Assembly (NCBI RefSeq): GCF_016900655.1
Contig: NZ_JACJKH010000007.1
Span: 1-64,000, forward strand
DNA from: Drancourtella massiliensis
Lineage (GTDB): Bacteria > Bacillota > Clostridia > Lachnospirales > Lachnospiraceae
Length of the DNA stretch: 64,000 nt
Direction: 5' to 3'
Shown here: positions 26,812-35,556 of the stretch, one piece after another
Position numbering within the stretch: position 1 is the stretch's first letter
Layout: each line of letters starts with the position of its first letter
Position numbers and translations under genes: made by a program
The notes under the pieces: model-generated
The model's database searches: none
What the model was told of the DNA's origin: nothing
What the model saw: only the letters and a program-made list of their open reading frames with translations

Positions 26812-27633
26812 TCATTCTTTCGATTCCGTGACAAGTTCCGTTTTTGTAATCTTCACCTTTTGGATAATATTGTTGTCCACTTCCTTGATCTCAAACAGAT
26901 AGCCCTCGTAGGAAACACTGCACAGCTCGTCTTCTGCAGGAATCCTCTCAAGCTTTACAATCAGAAATCCATTTAATGTCTCATACTCATTGTCCTCGTC
27001 TTCATCCTGAAAAACAATGCCAAGTACGTCCGAGAGTTCGGTAAGCCCGCACAGACCGTTCACCTCGTAGGAACCGTCCTCGTTTTTGCGGATCATCTCT
27101 TCTTCCTCATCGTATTCGTCCCGGATATTTCCCATAATTTCTTCAATAATATCTTCCATGGCGACGAGTCCTGCTGTCTGACCGTACTCGTCAATCACAA
27201 CGCACAAATGGATCTGTTTTGCCTTCATCTGCATGAAAAGGCGGCTGATCTTCCTCGTTTCCGGAATAAAACATACCGGCATGAACGCGTCCCGGATTTC
27301 TCCAAGTTTCTTGCCCCTCATTTCGGGATTCAGATAGAGCTTCATAATATCCCGGATATGAATAATGCCAAGTATATTGTCGATTTCCTCTTCATAGACA
27401 GGAAATCTGGAATATTTTGCCCTGGATGCAAAAGCTGCCACCTCTTCCAAAATATCATTGCAGTTTAATGCGACAATATTTTTCCTGTGAGTCATGACTT
27501 CCTTTGCATCTTTATCCAGGAACGAAAAGACATTACGGATCATCCGGTACTCCATCTCCTGAATACTGCCGTCCTTTTCCCCTTCTTTGAGATTTTCCAG
27601 AACCTCTTTTCTAATTGTATCCCGTTGGTCCAT
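26812..27633 (-). CDS. CorC/HlyC-type protein with CBS pair (no membrane domain)
   Basis: A 273-residue soluble protein with a CBS pair (about residues 45-170: THRKNIVALNC and IDEYGQTAGLVAMEDIIEEIMGNI) and a C-terminal CorC_HlyC transporter-associated domain (about 185-265). Full-length hemolysin-family ion transporters have an N-terminal DUF21 membrane part that is absent here, as in E. coli CorC. It may help magnesium or cobalt homeostasis; mgtE is also in the window. The mazF-like gene ends 11 bases upstream, so the two are co-transcribed. Confidence 0.85.
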   Translation of the reverse strand: MDQRDTIRKEVLENLKEGEKDGSIQEMEYRMIRNVFSFLDKDAKEVMTHRKNIVALNCNDILEEVAAFASRAKYSRFPVYEEEIDNILGIIHIRDIMKLYLNPEMRGKKLGEIRDAFMPVCFIPETRKISRLFMQMKAKQIHLCVVIDEYGQTAGLVAMEDIIEEIMGNIRDEYDEEEEMIRKNEDGSYEVNGLCGLTELSDVLGIVFQDEDEDNEYETLNGFLIVKLERIPAEDELCSVSYEGYLFEIKEVDNNIIQKVKITKTELVTESKE

Positions 27634-27644
27634 ATTTTCTCCTT

Positions 27645-27995
27645 CTATGTAGAAAGTGCAATACTGATCTTCAGTGCCTCATCCACTTTTTTCATGATTT
27701 CCTGATCCAGGTGGCACACACTTTCCTTTAATCTTTGTTTATCGATTGTACGGATCTGCTCCAGTAGAACAACCGAATTTTTTACTACACCATATCTTCT
27801 TGCGTCGATCTCCACGTGGGTCGGGAGCTTTGACTTATGCATCCGTGACGTGATCGCCGCGCAGATTACCGTCGGGCTGTGTTTGTTTCCCATCTCGTTC
27901 TGTATAACAAGAACCGGGCGGATGCCTCCCTGTTCGGAACCAACCACCGGACTTAAATCCGCATAAAAAATATCTCCACGATGAACCTGCTGCAC
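27645..27995 (-). CDS. ndoA: MazF/EndoA-family endoribonuclease toxin
   Basis: A 116-residue PemK/MazF protein, the exact length of Bacillus EndoA. The conserved [19 protein letters not shown] start, RPVLVIQN and LPTHVEID segments, and the [13 protein letters not shown] segment are present. It cuts single-stranded mRNA at short sequence motifs. The GTG at 27995 is chosen because GGAG then has normal spacing; the GTG at 28004 is too close. In Bacillus the antitoxin ndoAI lies between alr and ndoA. Here only 80 bases separate alr from the toxin gene, with no room for the antitoxin. Confidence 0.9.
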   Translation of the reverse strand: MQQVHRGDIFYADLSPVVGSEQGGIRPVLVIQNEMGNKHSPTVICAAITSRMHKSKLPTHVEIDARRYGVVKNSVVLLEQIRTIDKQRLKESVCHLDQEIMKKVDEALKISIALST

Positions 27996-28075
27996 TTTCT
28001 TCACACTCCATTTTCTAAGATATAGTGAGTATTTCCACCTTTACTTTGAAGTATTCCAAAAGCCGGCCGTCTTTT

Positions 28076-29242
28076 TTATGCAAAATAGTCAATCTGCTCA
28101 ATGACTTTTCCGTCTTTGATATATTCTCTTGGTATCCTCTTGTCGAGATCGCAGAGAAACTCATAGTTAAACCTTCCGGACAGTGCACTTAAATCTTCCA
28201 CTGCAATCTGTTCCCCGCCGCTTTTCCCTACCAGTACGACTTCATCCAGGAAATCTGCATCTTCGATCTCTGTCACATCTGCCATCATCTGATCCATGCA
28301 GACTCTGCCAAGAATCGGAGCCCTCTTTCCCCGGATCAGGACATAGCCCTTGTCCGAGAGACTCCTCGGGTATCCGTCCGCATATCCGACAGGGATCGTT
28401 GCCACGCGGGTCCGTTTCCCGGCCCGGAAGCACCCGCCGTAACTTACAACAGCTCCGGGCTCGATCCATTTGATATGTACAATACTGCTTACCAGCGACA
28501 GTGCCGGCTTCAGATCCAGACGGTCTTTCTTCACCTCGTCAGATGGATAGAGCCCGTAAAGAGCAATACCCGCCCGTACAAGATCCAGATTGGCCTCCGG
28601 ATGATCGATAATTCCGGCACTGTTGGAGCAGTGGCGGTATTTCGGCTCGATGCCTCTATCCTTTAACCGGTCTGTCATCCAGATATATTGTTCCATCTGC
28701 TTGTTTGTAAAGGACTTATCTGCCTCGTCTGCTTTTGCAAAATGAGTAAAAATACCTTCCATCTCAAGATCCGGGAGATGAAAAATCCGTTCTATGGCAT
28801 CCAGAGAATCTTCACCTGTCTGAAATCCGAGTCTTGACATCCCCGTGTCCAGCTTGACGTGAATCCATGCTTTTTTCTGCTTTGCGGATGCCAGGGCGGA
28901 GATCGCTTTCGCAGACTCTTCAGTGTAGACTGTCATGCGTATCTCGTTTTCCACCGCCTCCTCATACTGCTCCGGAAAGGTACATCCGAGAACAAGAACC
29001 GGTTTCTCAATTCCTGCCTTTCTCAGAAGCACCGCCTCGTCAAGCGTTGCGGTCGCGTATCCCCAGACGCAGTCCAGATTCTGAGTCTCTTTTGCGATCC
29101 GTGATGCCCCGTGGCCGTAACCGTCCGCTTTTACTACCAGAATCATCTTCGTATCCGGTGAGATATGTTTCCTCATCTGTTCTATATTATATGTAATATG
29201 ATTCAAATTGATTTTTGCGCATACTCTGCTGTACTTTTTCAT
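28076..29242 (-). CDS. alr: Alanine racemase
   Basis: A 388-residue PLP enzyme that makes D-alanine for peptidoglycan. The cofactor lysine is K38 in VVKADGYGHG; the catalytic tyrosine is in VSYGGCFRAG; the C-terminal barrel is complete. The ATG at 29242 overlaps the nnr stop codon by 4 bases (ATGA), so the two are coupled. An upstream frame extends to 29356 but would overlap nnr deeply and has no ribosome site. Downstream is the EndoA-type toxin, a classic Firmicute order. Confidence 0.96.
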   Translation of the reverse strand: MKKYSRVCAKINLNHITYNIEQMRKHISPDTKMILVVKADGYGHGASRIAKETQNLDCVWGYATATLDEAVLLRKAGIEKPVLVLGCTFPEQYEEAVENEIRMTVYTEESAKAISALASAKQKKAWIHVKLDTGMSRLGFQTGEDSLDAIERIFHLPDLEMEGIFTHFAKADEADKSFTNKQMEQYIWMTDRLKDRGIEPKYRHCSNSAGIIDHPEANLDLVRAGIALYGLYPSDEVKKDRLDLKPALSLVSSIVHIKWIEPGAVVSYGGCFRAGKRTRVATIPVGYADGYPRSLSDKGYVLIRGKRAPILGRVCMDQMMADVTEIEDADFLDEVVLVGKSGGEQIAVEDLSALSGRFNYEFLCDLDKRIPREYIKDGKVIEQIDYFA

Positions 29243-30771
29243 TTTGACTGAACCTTTCTTCGCTCGATTTCCTGTAAAACAGCTGATGCCATCTCGATCA
29301 GGTCCCCGGCAAGCACGCTGTGCGCCCCGAGTTTTTCCCTTGCCTCGTCTCCGCACAGCCCGTGTATAAATACACCAAGCGCCGCAGCGTCAAAGCGGTC
29401 CATTCCAAGGGCCAGGCAGCCTGTAATCATACCTGCAAGTACATCCCCGGAACCTGCTTTTGCCATCGCACCGTTCCCGGATGTATTCAGATATGGAATC
29501 CTGCCTTCTCCTGCCACAACTGTTCTGGCATCTTTTGCTGTTAGTATTATATTATAGGTTTTGGCATACTCTTGCGCAAGTCCAATCCTGTTTTTTTTCG
29601 TTTCTTCCGTCGTTTTCCCAAGAAGACGCGCGAATTCCCTGATGTGAGGCGTAAAGATCAGGCTGCTTCCCGCTGCTTTTAGATATGTGTTTCTTCTTTC
29701 TTCTTCCATTCCGGAAATTAGATTCAGGCCATCCGCATCCATCACGCAGTATTTTCTGTGTGTGCCCAGATACACGAGCAGATGTTCTATTATCATACCG
29801 GCCTGTATATCCGTCCCCAGTCCACATCCGGCGCAGATCACATCCGCCCAGTTCAGAAGTTCCTCCAGCTGGTTTTCCAGAGCCTCTCCGTAAGGCGTTA
29901 TGACTGCTTCCGGCAGGGTTGCCTGAAGTACTTCCCGGTTGGATTCCGGCGTCAGTATACGTACCAGTCCGCTTCCCATCCGGTATGCCGCCTTCGCGGA
30001 AAGAATCGCGGCGCCTGCCATGCCCTGGCTTCCGGTAATCATCAGCACTTTTCCGTAAGTTCCTTTATGTGCATCGTCTTTTCGCTGCGGACAGAGCCTT
30101 CCTACGTCCTTTCTTTCATAAGTCAGATACCGTGTTCCTTCCACGCCGCCGCGCAGATAAATTCCGATATCTTCCACACAGACCTTTCCGGCGCAGAAAG
30201 CTCCCGGATACAGAACCATCCCTGCCTTCTGGTATGCAAATGTCACCGTCAGATCCGCGCGAAATGCCGTCCCCAGAATCTCTCCGTTCCCCGCATCAAT
30301 TCCGGACGGAATATCCACCGCTATTTTCGCTGCGTCCAGTCTGTTCATCTGCTCCAGAATCCCCGCGTAGCGCCCTTCGACCGGCCTGCTCAGTCCGATA
30401 CCAAATACAGCATCAAATACAGCCGTGTACCTTCCCTCCGGGATTTCCCGTTTTACGGTTCCTCCGACTGCCTCAAAAATCTGAATCTGTGTCTTTGTCT
30501 CTTCGGTACAATGGTCCGGATTCCCAACCAGTACGGCAGTCACTCCGTATCCTTTTTCCAGAAGCAGTCTTCCCACTGCAAACCCGTCGCCCCCGTTGTT
30601 TCCGCTTCCGCACACAATCAGGCTTTTCGACAGGTTAAGCCTCTCCCTTTCGGCTGCCTCTACCACTTTCAGAGCCGCCCGTTCCATCAGGACAAGAGAC
30701 GGAATCCCGATCGTCCCGATCGTGTATGCATCCGCTGCTTTCATTGTCCTGCCATCAATGATATATTTCAT
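29239..30771 (-). CDS. nnr: Bifunctional NAD(P)H-hydrate epimerase/dehydratase
   Basis: A 510-residue fusion of a YjeF N-terminal epimerase (about 1-210, with GSGNNGGDGFAVGR) and a C-terminal ADP-dependent dehydratase of the ribokinase-like fold (about 225-505, with GNGAMAKAGSGDVLAGMI). It repairs NADH and NADPH damaged by hydration. The ATG at 30771 has GGAG upstream; the longer frame from 30798 adds no family sequence. It is encoded before alr and overlaps it by 4 bases. Confidence 0.95.
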   Translation of the reverse strand: MKYIIDGRTMKAADAYTIGTIGIPSLVLMERAALKVVEAAERERLNLSKSLIVCGSGNNGGDGFAVGRLLLEKGYGVTAVLVGNPDHCTEETKTQIQIFEAVGGTVKREIPEGRYTAVFDAVFGIGLSRPVEGRYAGILEQMNRLDAAKIAVDIPSGIDAGNGEILGTAFRADLTVTFAYQKAGMVLYPGAFCAGKVCVEDIGIYLRGGVEGTRYLTYERKDVGRLCPQRKDDAHKGTYGKVLMITGSQGMAGAAILSAKAAYRMGSGLVRILTPESNREVLQATLPEAVITPYGEALENQLEELLNWADVICAGCGLGTDIQAGMIIEHLLVYLGTHRKYCVMDADGLNLISGMEEERRNTYLKAAGSSLIFTPHIREFARLLGKTTEETKKNRIGLAQEYAKTYNIILTAKDARTVVAGEGRIPYLNTSGNGAMAKAGSGDVLAGMITGCLALGMDRFDAAALGVFIHGLCGDEAREKLGAHSVLAGDLIEMASAVLQEIERRKVQSK

Positions 30772-30810
30772 CTTTACCGCTCCTTTCCCCGCTTTCATTC
30801 CGGGATACAG

Positions 30811-30834
30811 AAAAAAGACGCGGAGTCCCGCATC
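30811..30834 (-). terminator. Intrinsic terminator after rex
   Basis: On the minus strand GATGCGG and CCGCGTC (one G-U pair) enclose a GACT loop and are followed by TTTTTT. It separates rex from nnr. Confidence 0.75.
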
Positions 30835-30867
30835 TGTTGTACGAATCTCTCACGTCCTTCTTTTCTC

Positions 30868-31518
30868 TTATTTTTTCTTCTGATGTTTTTCCTCATAGCG
30901 GAGTACATTGTAGGAGAGCCGCATCAGACTCTCGGAAAGATGTACGTTTTCCACAACAACATTATCCGGAAGATTCAGATCCGTATGCGCAAAATTCCAG
31001 ATTGCACGGATACCGTTTTCCACGAGCATATTGGCTACTGCCACCGCCTTCGTCTTCGGTATCGTCAGAATCGCAATTTCAATGTCATTATTCCTGATGA
31101 AACTTTTCAGCTCGTCCATCATACGGATCTCGATTCCGCGGACCGTAACACCTGCCAAAGTCGGGTTGACATCAAACAGACCCTTCAGCATAAATCCGCT
31201 GCGCTCAAAAGCGGTATAGTTTGCCAGCGCCTGTCCAAGGTTTCCGGCTCCGATAATAATCATATTATGTTCTCTGTCCAGCCCCAGGATCTTTCCAATC
31301 TCCGAGTGCAAATATTTCACATTATATCCATACCCCTGCTGACCAAAACCGCCGAAATTATTCAAATCCTGGCGGATCTGGGAAGCAGTGACTTTCATGC
31401 GTTTGCTCAAGTCGTTGGAGGAAATGCGCTCTACACCGTCTTCCAGTAATTCTCCCAAGTATCTGTAGTATCGAGGCAGTCTTCTGATAACTGCCTGAGA
31501 AATTCCTCTTCCTTCCAC
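30868..31518 (-). CDS. rex: Redox-sensing transcriptional repressor Rex
   Basis: A 216-residue repressor that binds DNA when NADH is low and leaves it when NADH rises. An N-terminal winged helix (ISSNDLSKRMKVTASQIRQDLNNFG) and a Rossmann domain with IIGAGNLGQALANY are clear. The GTG at 31518 is preferred over the one at 31527 because AAGG is then 8 bases away. It has its own strong promoter and terminator. Likely targets are fermentative dehydrogenase genes, including perhaps the alcohol dehydrogenases in this window, but no clear Rex site was found before them. Confidence 0.95.
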   Translation of the reverse strand: MEGRGISQAVIRRLPRYYRYLGELLEDGVERISSNDLSKRMKVTASQIRQDLNNFGGFGQQGYGYNVKYLHSEIGKILGLDREHNMIIIGAGNLGQALANYTAFERSGFMLKGLFDVNPTLAGVTVRGIEIRMMDELKSFIRNNDIEIAILTIPKTKAVAVANMLVENGIRAIWNFAHTDLNLPDNVVVENVHLSESLMRLSYNVLRYEEKHQKKK

Positions 31519-31551
31519 TTTTAGCACCTTCCTGTTCTTTTCAATACTTTT

Positions 31552-31580
31552 ATTATATGTAATACTTGAAATAAAGTCAA
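31552..31580 (-). promoter_or_regulatory. Promoter of rex
   Basis: On the minus strand the hexamer TTGACT (31575-31580) is followed after 17 bases by TATAAT (31552-31557). The rex start lies 33 bases downstream. Confidence 0.7.
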
Positions 31581-31600
31581 ACTTATTATGGGATTTTATG

Positions 31601-31628
31601 TTGTATTTTGTACAAATTCCGTTATAAT
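31601..31628 (+). promoter_or_regulatory. Promoter of the ABC-F gene
   Basis: TTGTAT (31601-31606), a 16-base spacer and TATAAT (31623-31628), divergent from the rex promoter. The start codon is at 31665 after GAGGAGG. Confidence 0.6.
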
Positions 31629-31664
31629 GAATACGGTACTTTTGTTTTATCAGAGGAGGATACT

Positions 31665-33584
31665 ATGATACTTGCATGTCACAATCTGGAAAAATCGTTT
31701 GGGGACCAGGTCATTGTAAGACATGGCTCTTTTCATATAGAGGATCACGAGAAAGCGGCTCTGACAGGTTTAAACGGTGCCGGAAAATCTACCATTTTGA
31801 AAATGATTACCGGAGAGATTCCGGCAGATTCCGGGGATATTATTCTCGCAAAAGGGAAACAGCTCGGGTATCTTTCCCAGCATCCCATGACGGACAGCAC
31901 ACGTACAGTCTATGAGGAAATGCAGACTTCCAAACAGTATCTGATCGATATGGAAAGCCAGATCCGCAAAATTGAGGCGGAGCTTCAGACTTTATCCGGA
32001 TCTCATCTGGAGGACAGGCTTGCCGCTTATCACAATCTGACTTCCCGGTTTGAACGGGAAAACGGCTATGCCTATCAAAGTGAAATCACCGGAGTCCTGA
32101 AGGGACTGGGATTTACAGAAGAAGATTTTGAAAAGCCGGTCGCTTCCCTTTCCGGAGGGCAGCGAACCCGTGTTTCTCTGGGAAAACTTCTGCTTACCAA
32201 ACCGGATATTCTGCTTCTGGATGAGCCGACCAATCATCTTGATCTGCATTCGATTGCATGGCTTGAGACCTATCTTCTGAACTACCCCGGAGCGGTCCTG
32301 ATTGTCTCCCACGACCGGTATTTTTTGAACAGGGTCGTTACAAAGATCATTGAAATCGAAGCCGGCACGCTCACTATGTATCTTGGTAACTATCAGGAGT
32401 TTGCGAAGAAAAAACAGATGCTCCGGGATGCAAGGCTGAAAGAATACCTTAACCAGCAGCAGGAAATCAAGCATCAGGAAGCGGTCATTGAAAAACTTCG
32501 TTCCTTCAACCGGGAAAAATCCATCAAACGGGCCGAGAGCCGGGAAAAGATGCTTGCAAAGATTGAGCGGATTGAAAAGCCGGTTGAGCTTGCTTCAGAT
32601 ATGCATTTAAAGCTGGAGCCTTCTGTTGTCAGCGGAAATGATGTGCTCCGTGTTGATCACCTCAGCAAAGCTTTCCCGAATCAGACGCTCTTTGAAGACA
32701 TCAGCTTTGAAATCAAACGTGGAGAACACGTTGCGATTATCGGGGACAATGGTACCGGAAAGACGACACTTCTGAAAATCCTGAATGAAGTCATTCCTGC
32801 GGATTCCGGAACTTTCACCCTTGGCTCCAATGTCACTATCGGTTACTACGACCAGGAACACCATGTCCTTCACATGGACAAAACGGTTTTTGATGAGATC
32901 TCGGACGATTATCCGTCCCTTACGAATACCCAGATCCGGAATATGCTTGCAGCCTTTCTCTTCACCGGGGATGATGTCTACAAGCTGATCGGAGACTTGA
33001 GCGGCGGGGAACGTGGACGTGTCTCTCTTGCAAAATTGATGCTTTCCGAGGCCAATTTCCTCATTCTCGACGAGCCGACCAACCATCTTGATGTTGCATC
33101 CAAAGAAATCCTGGAGCACGCATTGAATGATTACACCGGCACGGTACTTTATGTTTCCCATGACCGGTATTTTATCAACGAAACTGCCACGAGAATTCTG
33201 GAACTGGTCAATCAGAAATTTGTCAACTACATCGGAAATTATGATTATTATCTTGAAAAGAAAGAAGAACTTACCGCTGTTTACGCTGCTCCTGCCGCAG
33301 CAGATACGCCGTCTTCCACAGACACTCAGGCTTCGGCCGGAAAGCTGGACTGGAAGGCTCAGAAGGAAGCGCAGGCGAAGGAGAGGAAACGCCAGAACGA
33401 TCTGAAGCGGACCGAAGAGCGGATTGAGACTCTGGAAACCCGGTGCGGTGAGATCGATGAACTGATGACCCACGAAGATGTATATTCCAATTCCGTCCGG
33501 TGCCAGGAGCTGGCAAAAGAAAAGGACAACATCACAGCAGAGCTTGAGACTCTCTATGAACAGTGGGAATCTCTCGCGGAATAA
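31665..33584 (+). CDS. ABC-F family ATPase (ribosome-associated)
   Basis: A 639-residue protein with two ABC domains on one chain and no membrane part. Walker A motifs are GLNGAGKST (about 35-43) and GDNGTGKTT (about 358-366); both have LSGG signatures and LLDEPTNHLDL-type Walker B motifs. The linker between them carries the ABC-F helix pair, and a charged coiled-coil tail covers the last 90 residues. ABC-F proteins act on the ribosome in translation control or antibiotic protection. The long tail fits the Uup/YfmR group more than known resistance types. Confidence 0.88.
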   Translation: MILACHNLEKSFGDQVIVRHGSFHIEDHEKAALTGLNGAGKSTILKMITGEIPADSGDIILAKGKQLGYLSQHPMTDSTRTVYEEMQTSKQYLIDMESQIRKIEAELQTLSGSHLEDRLAAYHNLTSRFERENGYAYQSEITGVLKGLGFTEEDFEKPVASLSGGQRTRVSLGKLLLTKPDILLLDEPTNHLDLHSIAWLETYLLNYPGAVLIVSHDRYFLNRVVTKIIEIEAGTLTMYLGNYQEFAKKKQMLRDARLKEYLNQQQEIKHQEAVIEKLRSFNREKSIKRAESREKMLAKIERIEKPVELASDMHLKLEPSVVSGNDVLRVDHLSKAFPNQTLFEDISFEIKRGEHVAIIGDNGTGKTTLLKILNEVIPADSGTFTLGSNVTIGYYDQEHHVLHMDKTVFDEISDDYPSLTNTQIRNMLAAFLFTGDDVYKLIGDLSGGERGRVSLAKLMLSEANFLILDEPTNHLDVASKEILEHALNDYTGTVLYVSHDRYFINETATRILELVNQKFVNYIGNYDYYLEKKEELTAVYAAPAAADTPSSTDTQASAGKLDWKAQKEAQAKERKRQNDLKRTEERIETLETRCGEIDELMTHEDVYSNSVRCQELAKEKDNITAELETLYEQWESLAE

Positions 33585-33593
33585 GAGCAGCAG

Positions 33594-33637
33594 AAAAGAG
33601 GCCGAAGCCCGTTTATAACACGGGTCTGCCTCTTTTT
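33594..33637. terminator. Convergent terminator between the ABC-F gene and icd
   Basis: AAAAGAGGC (33594-33602) and GCCTCTTTTT (33628-33637) pair, with an inner CCCGT/ACGGG stem. The A-rich and T-rich ends allow use on both strands. Confidence 0.75.
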
Positions 33638-33665
33638 CTATGCTCTCTTTGATTTTGACTTCTTT

Positions 33666-34865
33666 TTATGCAAGCCGTTTTGCGATGGCTTTGATAAAGT
33701 CTTCGCTGTTTAATACAACCGGATCTTTCAAAGTCGTTATCAGCGCCAGGTCTTTTGTCATTTCGCCCGCTTCGATGGTATCGATAGTCGCTTTTTCAAG
33801 CCGGTCCGCAAACTCCTGAAGCTCCTTGTTTCCATCCAGTTCTCCGCGCTTTCTGAGAGCCCCGCTCCATGCAAAGATCGTTGCCACGGAGTTGGTGGAT
33901 GTCTCCTCCCCTTTCAGGTGTTTATAATAATGTCTCTGAACTGTTCCATGAGCTGCCTCGTACTCATAGTATCCATCCGGTGAGACAAGAACGGACGTCA
34001 TCATGGCAAGGGAGCCGAATGCGGAGGAAATCATATCACTCATAACATCTCCGTCATAGTTTTTGCATGCCCAGATATATCCGCCTTCTGATTTCATTAC
34101 ACGTGCCACCGCGTCGTCAATCAGTGTGTAGAAATACGTAATTCCCGCCTGTTCAAACTGCTCTTTAAATTCCGCGTCAAAGATCTCCTGAAAGATATCC
34201 TTGAATGTATGGTCGTATTTCTTTGAAATCGTATCTTTCGTTGCAAACCAGAGATCCTGTTTCGTGTCCAGTGCATAGTGGAAACAGCTCCTTGCAAAAC
34301 TTTCGATGGACTTGTTGATATTGTGCATTCCCTGAATGATGCCGGGTCCGTCAAACTCATGGATCAGTTCTCTTGTCTCGCTTCCGTCCTCAGCGGTGTA
34401 GACAAGCTCTGCCTTTCCTTTTCCAGGGATTTTCATTTCCGTTCCTTTATACACATCCCCGTAGGCATGTCTTGCAATGGTGATCGGTTTTTTCCAGTTT
34501 CTGACGCACGGCTCAATTCCTTTTACGACAATCGGTGCACGGAATACGGTTCCATCCAGAATCGCACGGATCGTCCCGTTCGGGCTCTTCCACATCTCTT
34601 TCAAATCATATTCTTCCATCCGCGCTGCATTTGGTGTGATGGTCGCACATTTTACGGCCACTTTATACTTTTTCGTTGCAAGCGCACTGTCAATCGTCAC
34701 CTGGTCATCAGTCTCATTACGGTGTTCCAGCCCAAGATCGTAATACTCCGTATTCAGATCAATAAAAGGCAGGAGCAGATGATCCTTGATCATCTTCCAG
34801 AGAATTCTTGTCATCTCGTCTCCATCCATCTCAACGATTGGTGTCTGCATCTGTATCTTTGCCAT
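33666..34865 (-). CDS. icd: NADP-dependent isocitrate dehydrogenase
   Basis: A 399-residue enzyme of the homodimeric eukaryote-like class (start [21 protein letters not shown]). It oxidises isocitrate to 2-oxoglutarate with NADP. The substrate-binding segment [19 protein letters not shown] is intact. The ATG at 34865 has AAAGGG at a good distance. It is the last gene of the operon with Re-citrate synthase and a GntR regulator, which points to glutamate synthesis. Aconitase, needed between them, is not in the window. Confidence 0.95.
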   Translation of the reverse strand: MAKIQMQTPIVEMDGDEMTRILWKMIKDHLLLPFIDLNTEYYDLGLEHRNETDDQVTIDSALATKKYKVAVKCATITPNAARMEEYDLKEMWKSPNGTIRAILDGTVFRAPIVVKGIEPCVRNWKKPITIARHAYGDVYKGTEMKIPGKGKAELVYTAEDGSETRELIHEFDGPGIIQGMHNINKSIESFARSCFHYALDTKQDLWFATKDTISKKYDHTFKDIFQEIFDAEFKEQFEQAGITYFYTLIDDAVARVMKSEGGYIWACKNYDGDVMSDMISSAFGSLAMMTSVLVSPDGYYEYEAAHGTVQRHYYKHLKGEETSTNSVATIFAWSGALRKRGELDGNKELQEFADRLEKATIDTIEAGEMTKDLALITTLKDPVVLNSEDFIKAIAKRLA

Positions 34866-34890
34866 CATACCATCCCTTTCTTTTTCTTTC

Positions 34891-35538
34891 TTAGATTTCT
34901 TCCAGATGTAAATTCTGAACAACATGGCGGATATGCTCTTCCATCAGTTTCTCCGCCCTGTCCTCATCCTTGTCCCGGATTGCCGAGAGGATCTCCGAAT
35001 GTTCCCTGATGGATTTTTCCGCACGGTTTTCCACTTTGACGGACATCCTCCTCGCCATCTGGACATAGCGGTGGAAATCCGTCAGTACATTTTTCAACAT
35101 CCTGCTTCCGCAGGCTTCATAAAGGATAAAGTGGAACTTTCCGTCCAGAGTGGAAAGCTGTTCGGTCATCCCCTTTTTCAGATAAAATTCGGAGAGAAGA
35201 ATCATCTCTTCCATCTCGTCAATCTGCTCCTTCGTAATCCGTCTTGTCGCAAGCCGGGCCGCAAGCCCTTCCAGCCTGGACCGGATCATATAGATATCCT
35301 GAACGTCCTCCCTGGAAATGCCGTTGACATACGTGCCTTTGTTTGGAATACTGGTCACCAGTCCTTCCAGTTCCAGCTTCCTGAAGGCTTCTCTGACCGG
35401 AGTCCTGCTGACTCCCAGCTCTTTTCCCACGGTCACTTCCCGGAGTTCGTCTCCTTTTTGATATTTCCCGGAAAGGATCTGTTCACTCAGTGTCCGAAAC
35501 ACCTTTCCGCTCAAAGAATAATCTTGATATTCTTCCAT
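34891..35538 (-). CDS. GntR-family regulator with FCD domain
   Basis: A 215-residue protein with an N-terminal winged helix ([24 protein letters not shown]) and an all-helical FCD effector domain with conserved metal/ligand residues. It is encoded between the Re-citrate synthase and icd genes with gaps of 18 and 25 bases, so it is part of that operon. A 32-bp palindrome with the core ATTGTATACAAT, typical for GntR/FadR-type proteins, covers the operon promoter and is its likely binding site. The ligand may be citrate or another pathway acid (inference). Confidence 0.88.
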   Translation of the reverse strand: MEEYQDYSLSGKVFRTLSEQILSGKYQKGDELREVTVGKELGVSRTPVREAFRKLELEGLVTSIPNKGTYVNGISREDVQDIYMIRSRLEGLAARLATRRITKEQIDEMEEMILLSEFYLKKGMTEQLSTLDGKFHFILYEACGSRMLKNVLTDFHRYVQMARRMSVKVENRAEKSIREHSEILSAIRDKDEDRAEKLMEEHIRHVVQNLHLEEI

Positions 35539-35556
35539 GACTGTTACTTCCTTCTA

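Noticed and set aside
29758-31449. A 563-codon open frame on the plus strand
   Set aside because: It is antisense to nnr and rex, both of which are clear genes with motifs and ribosome sites.
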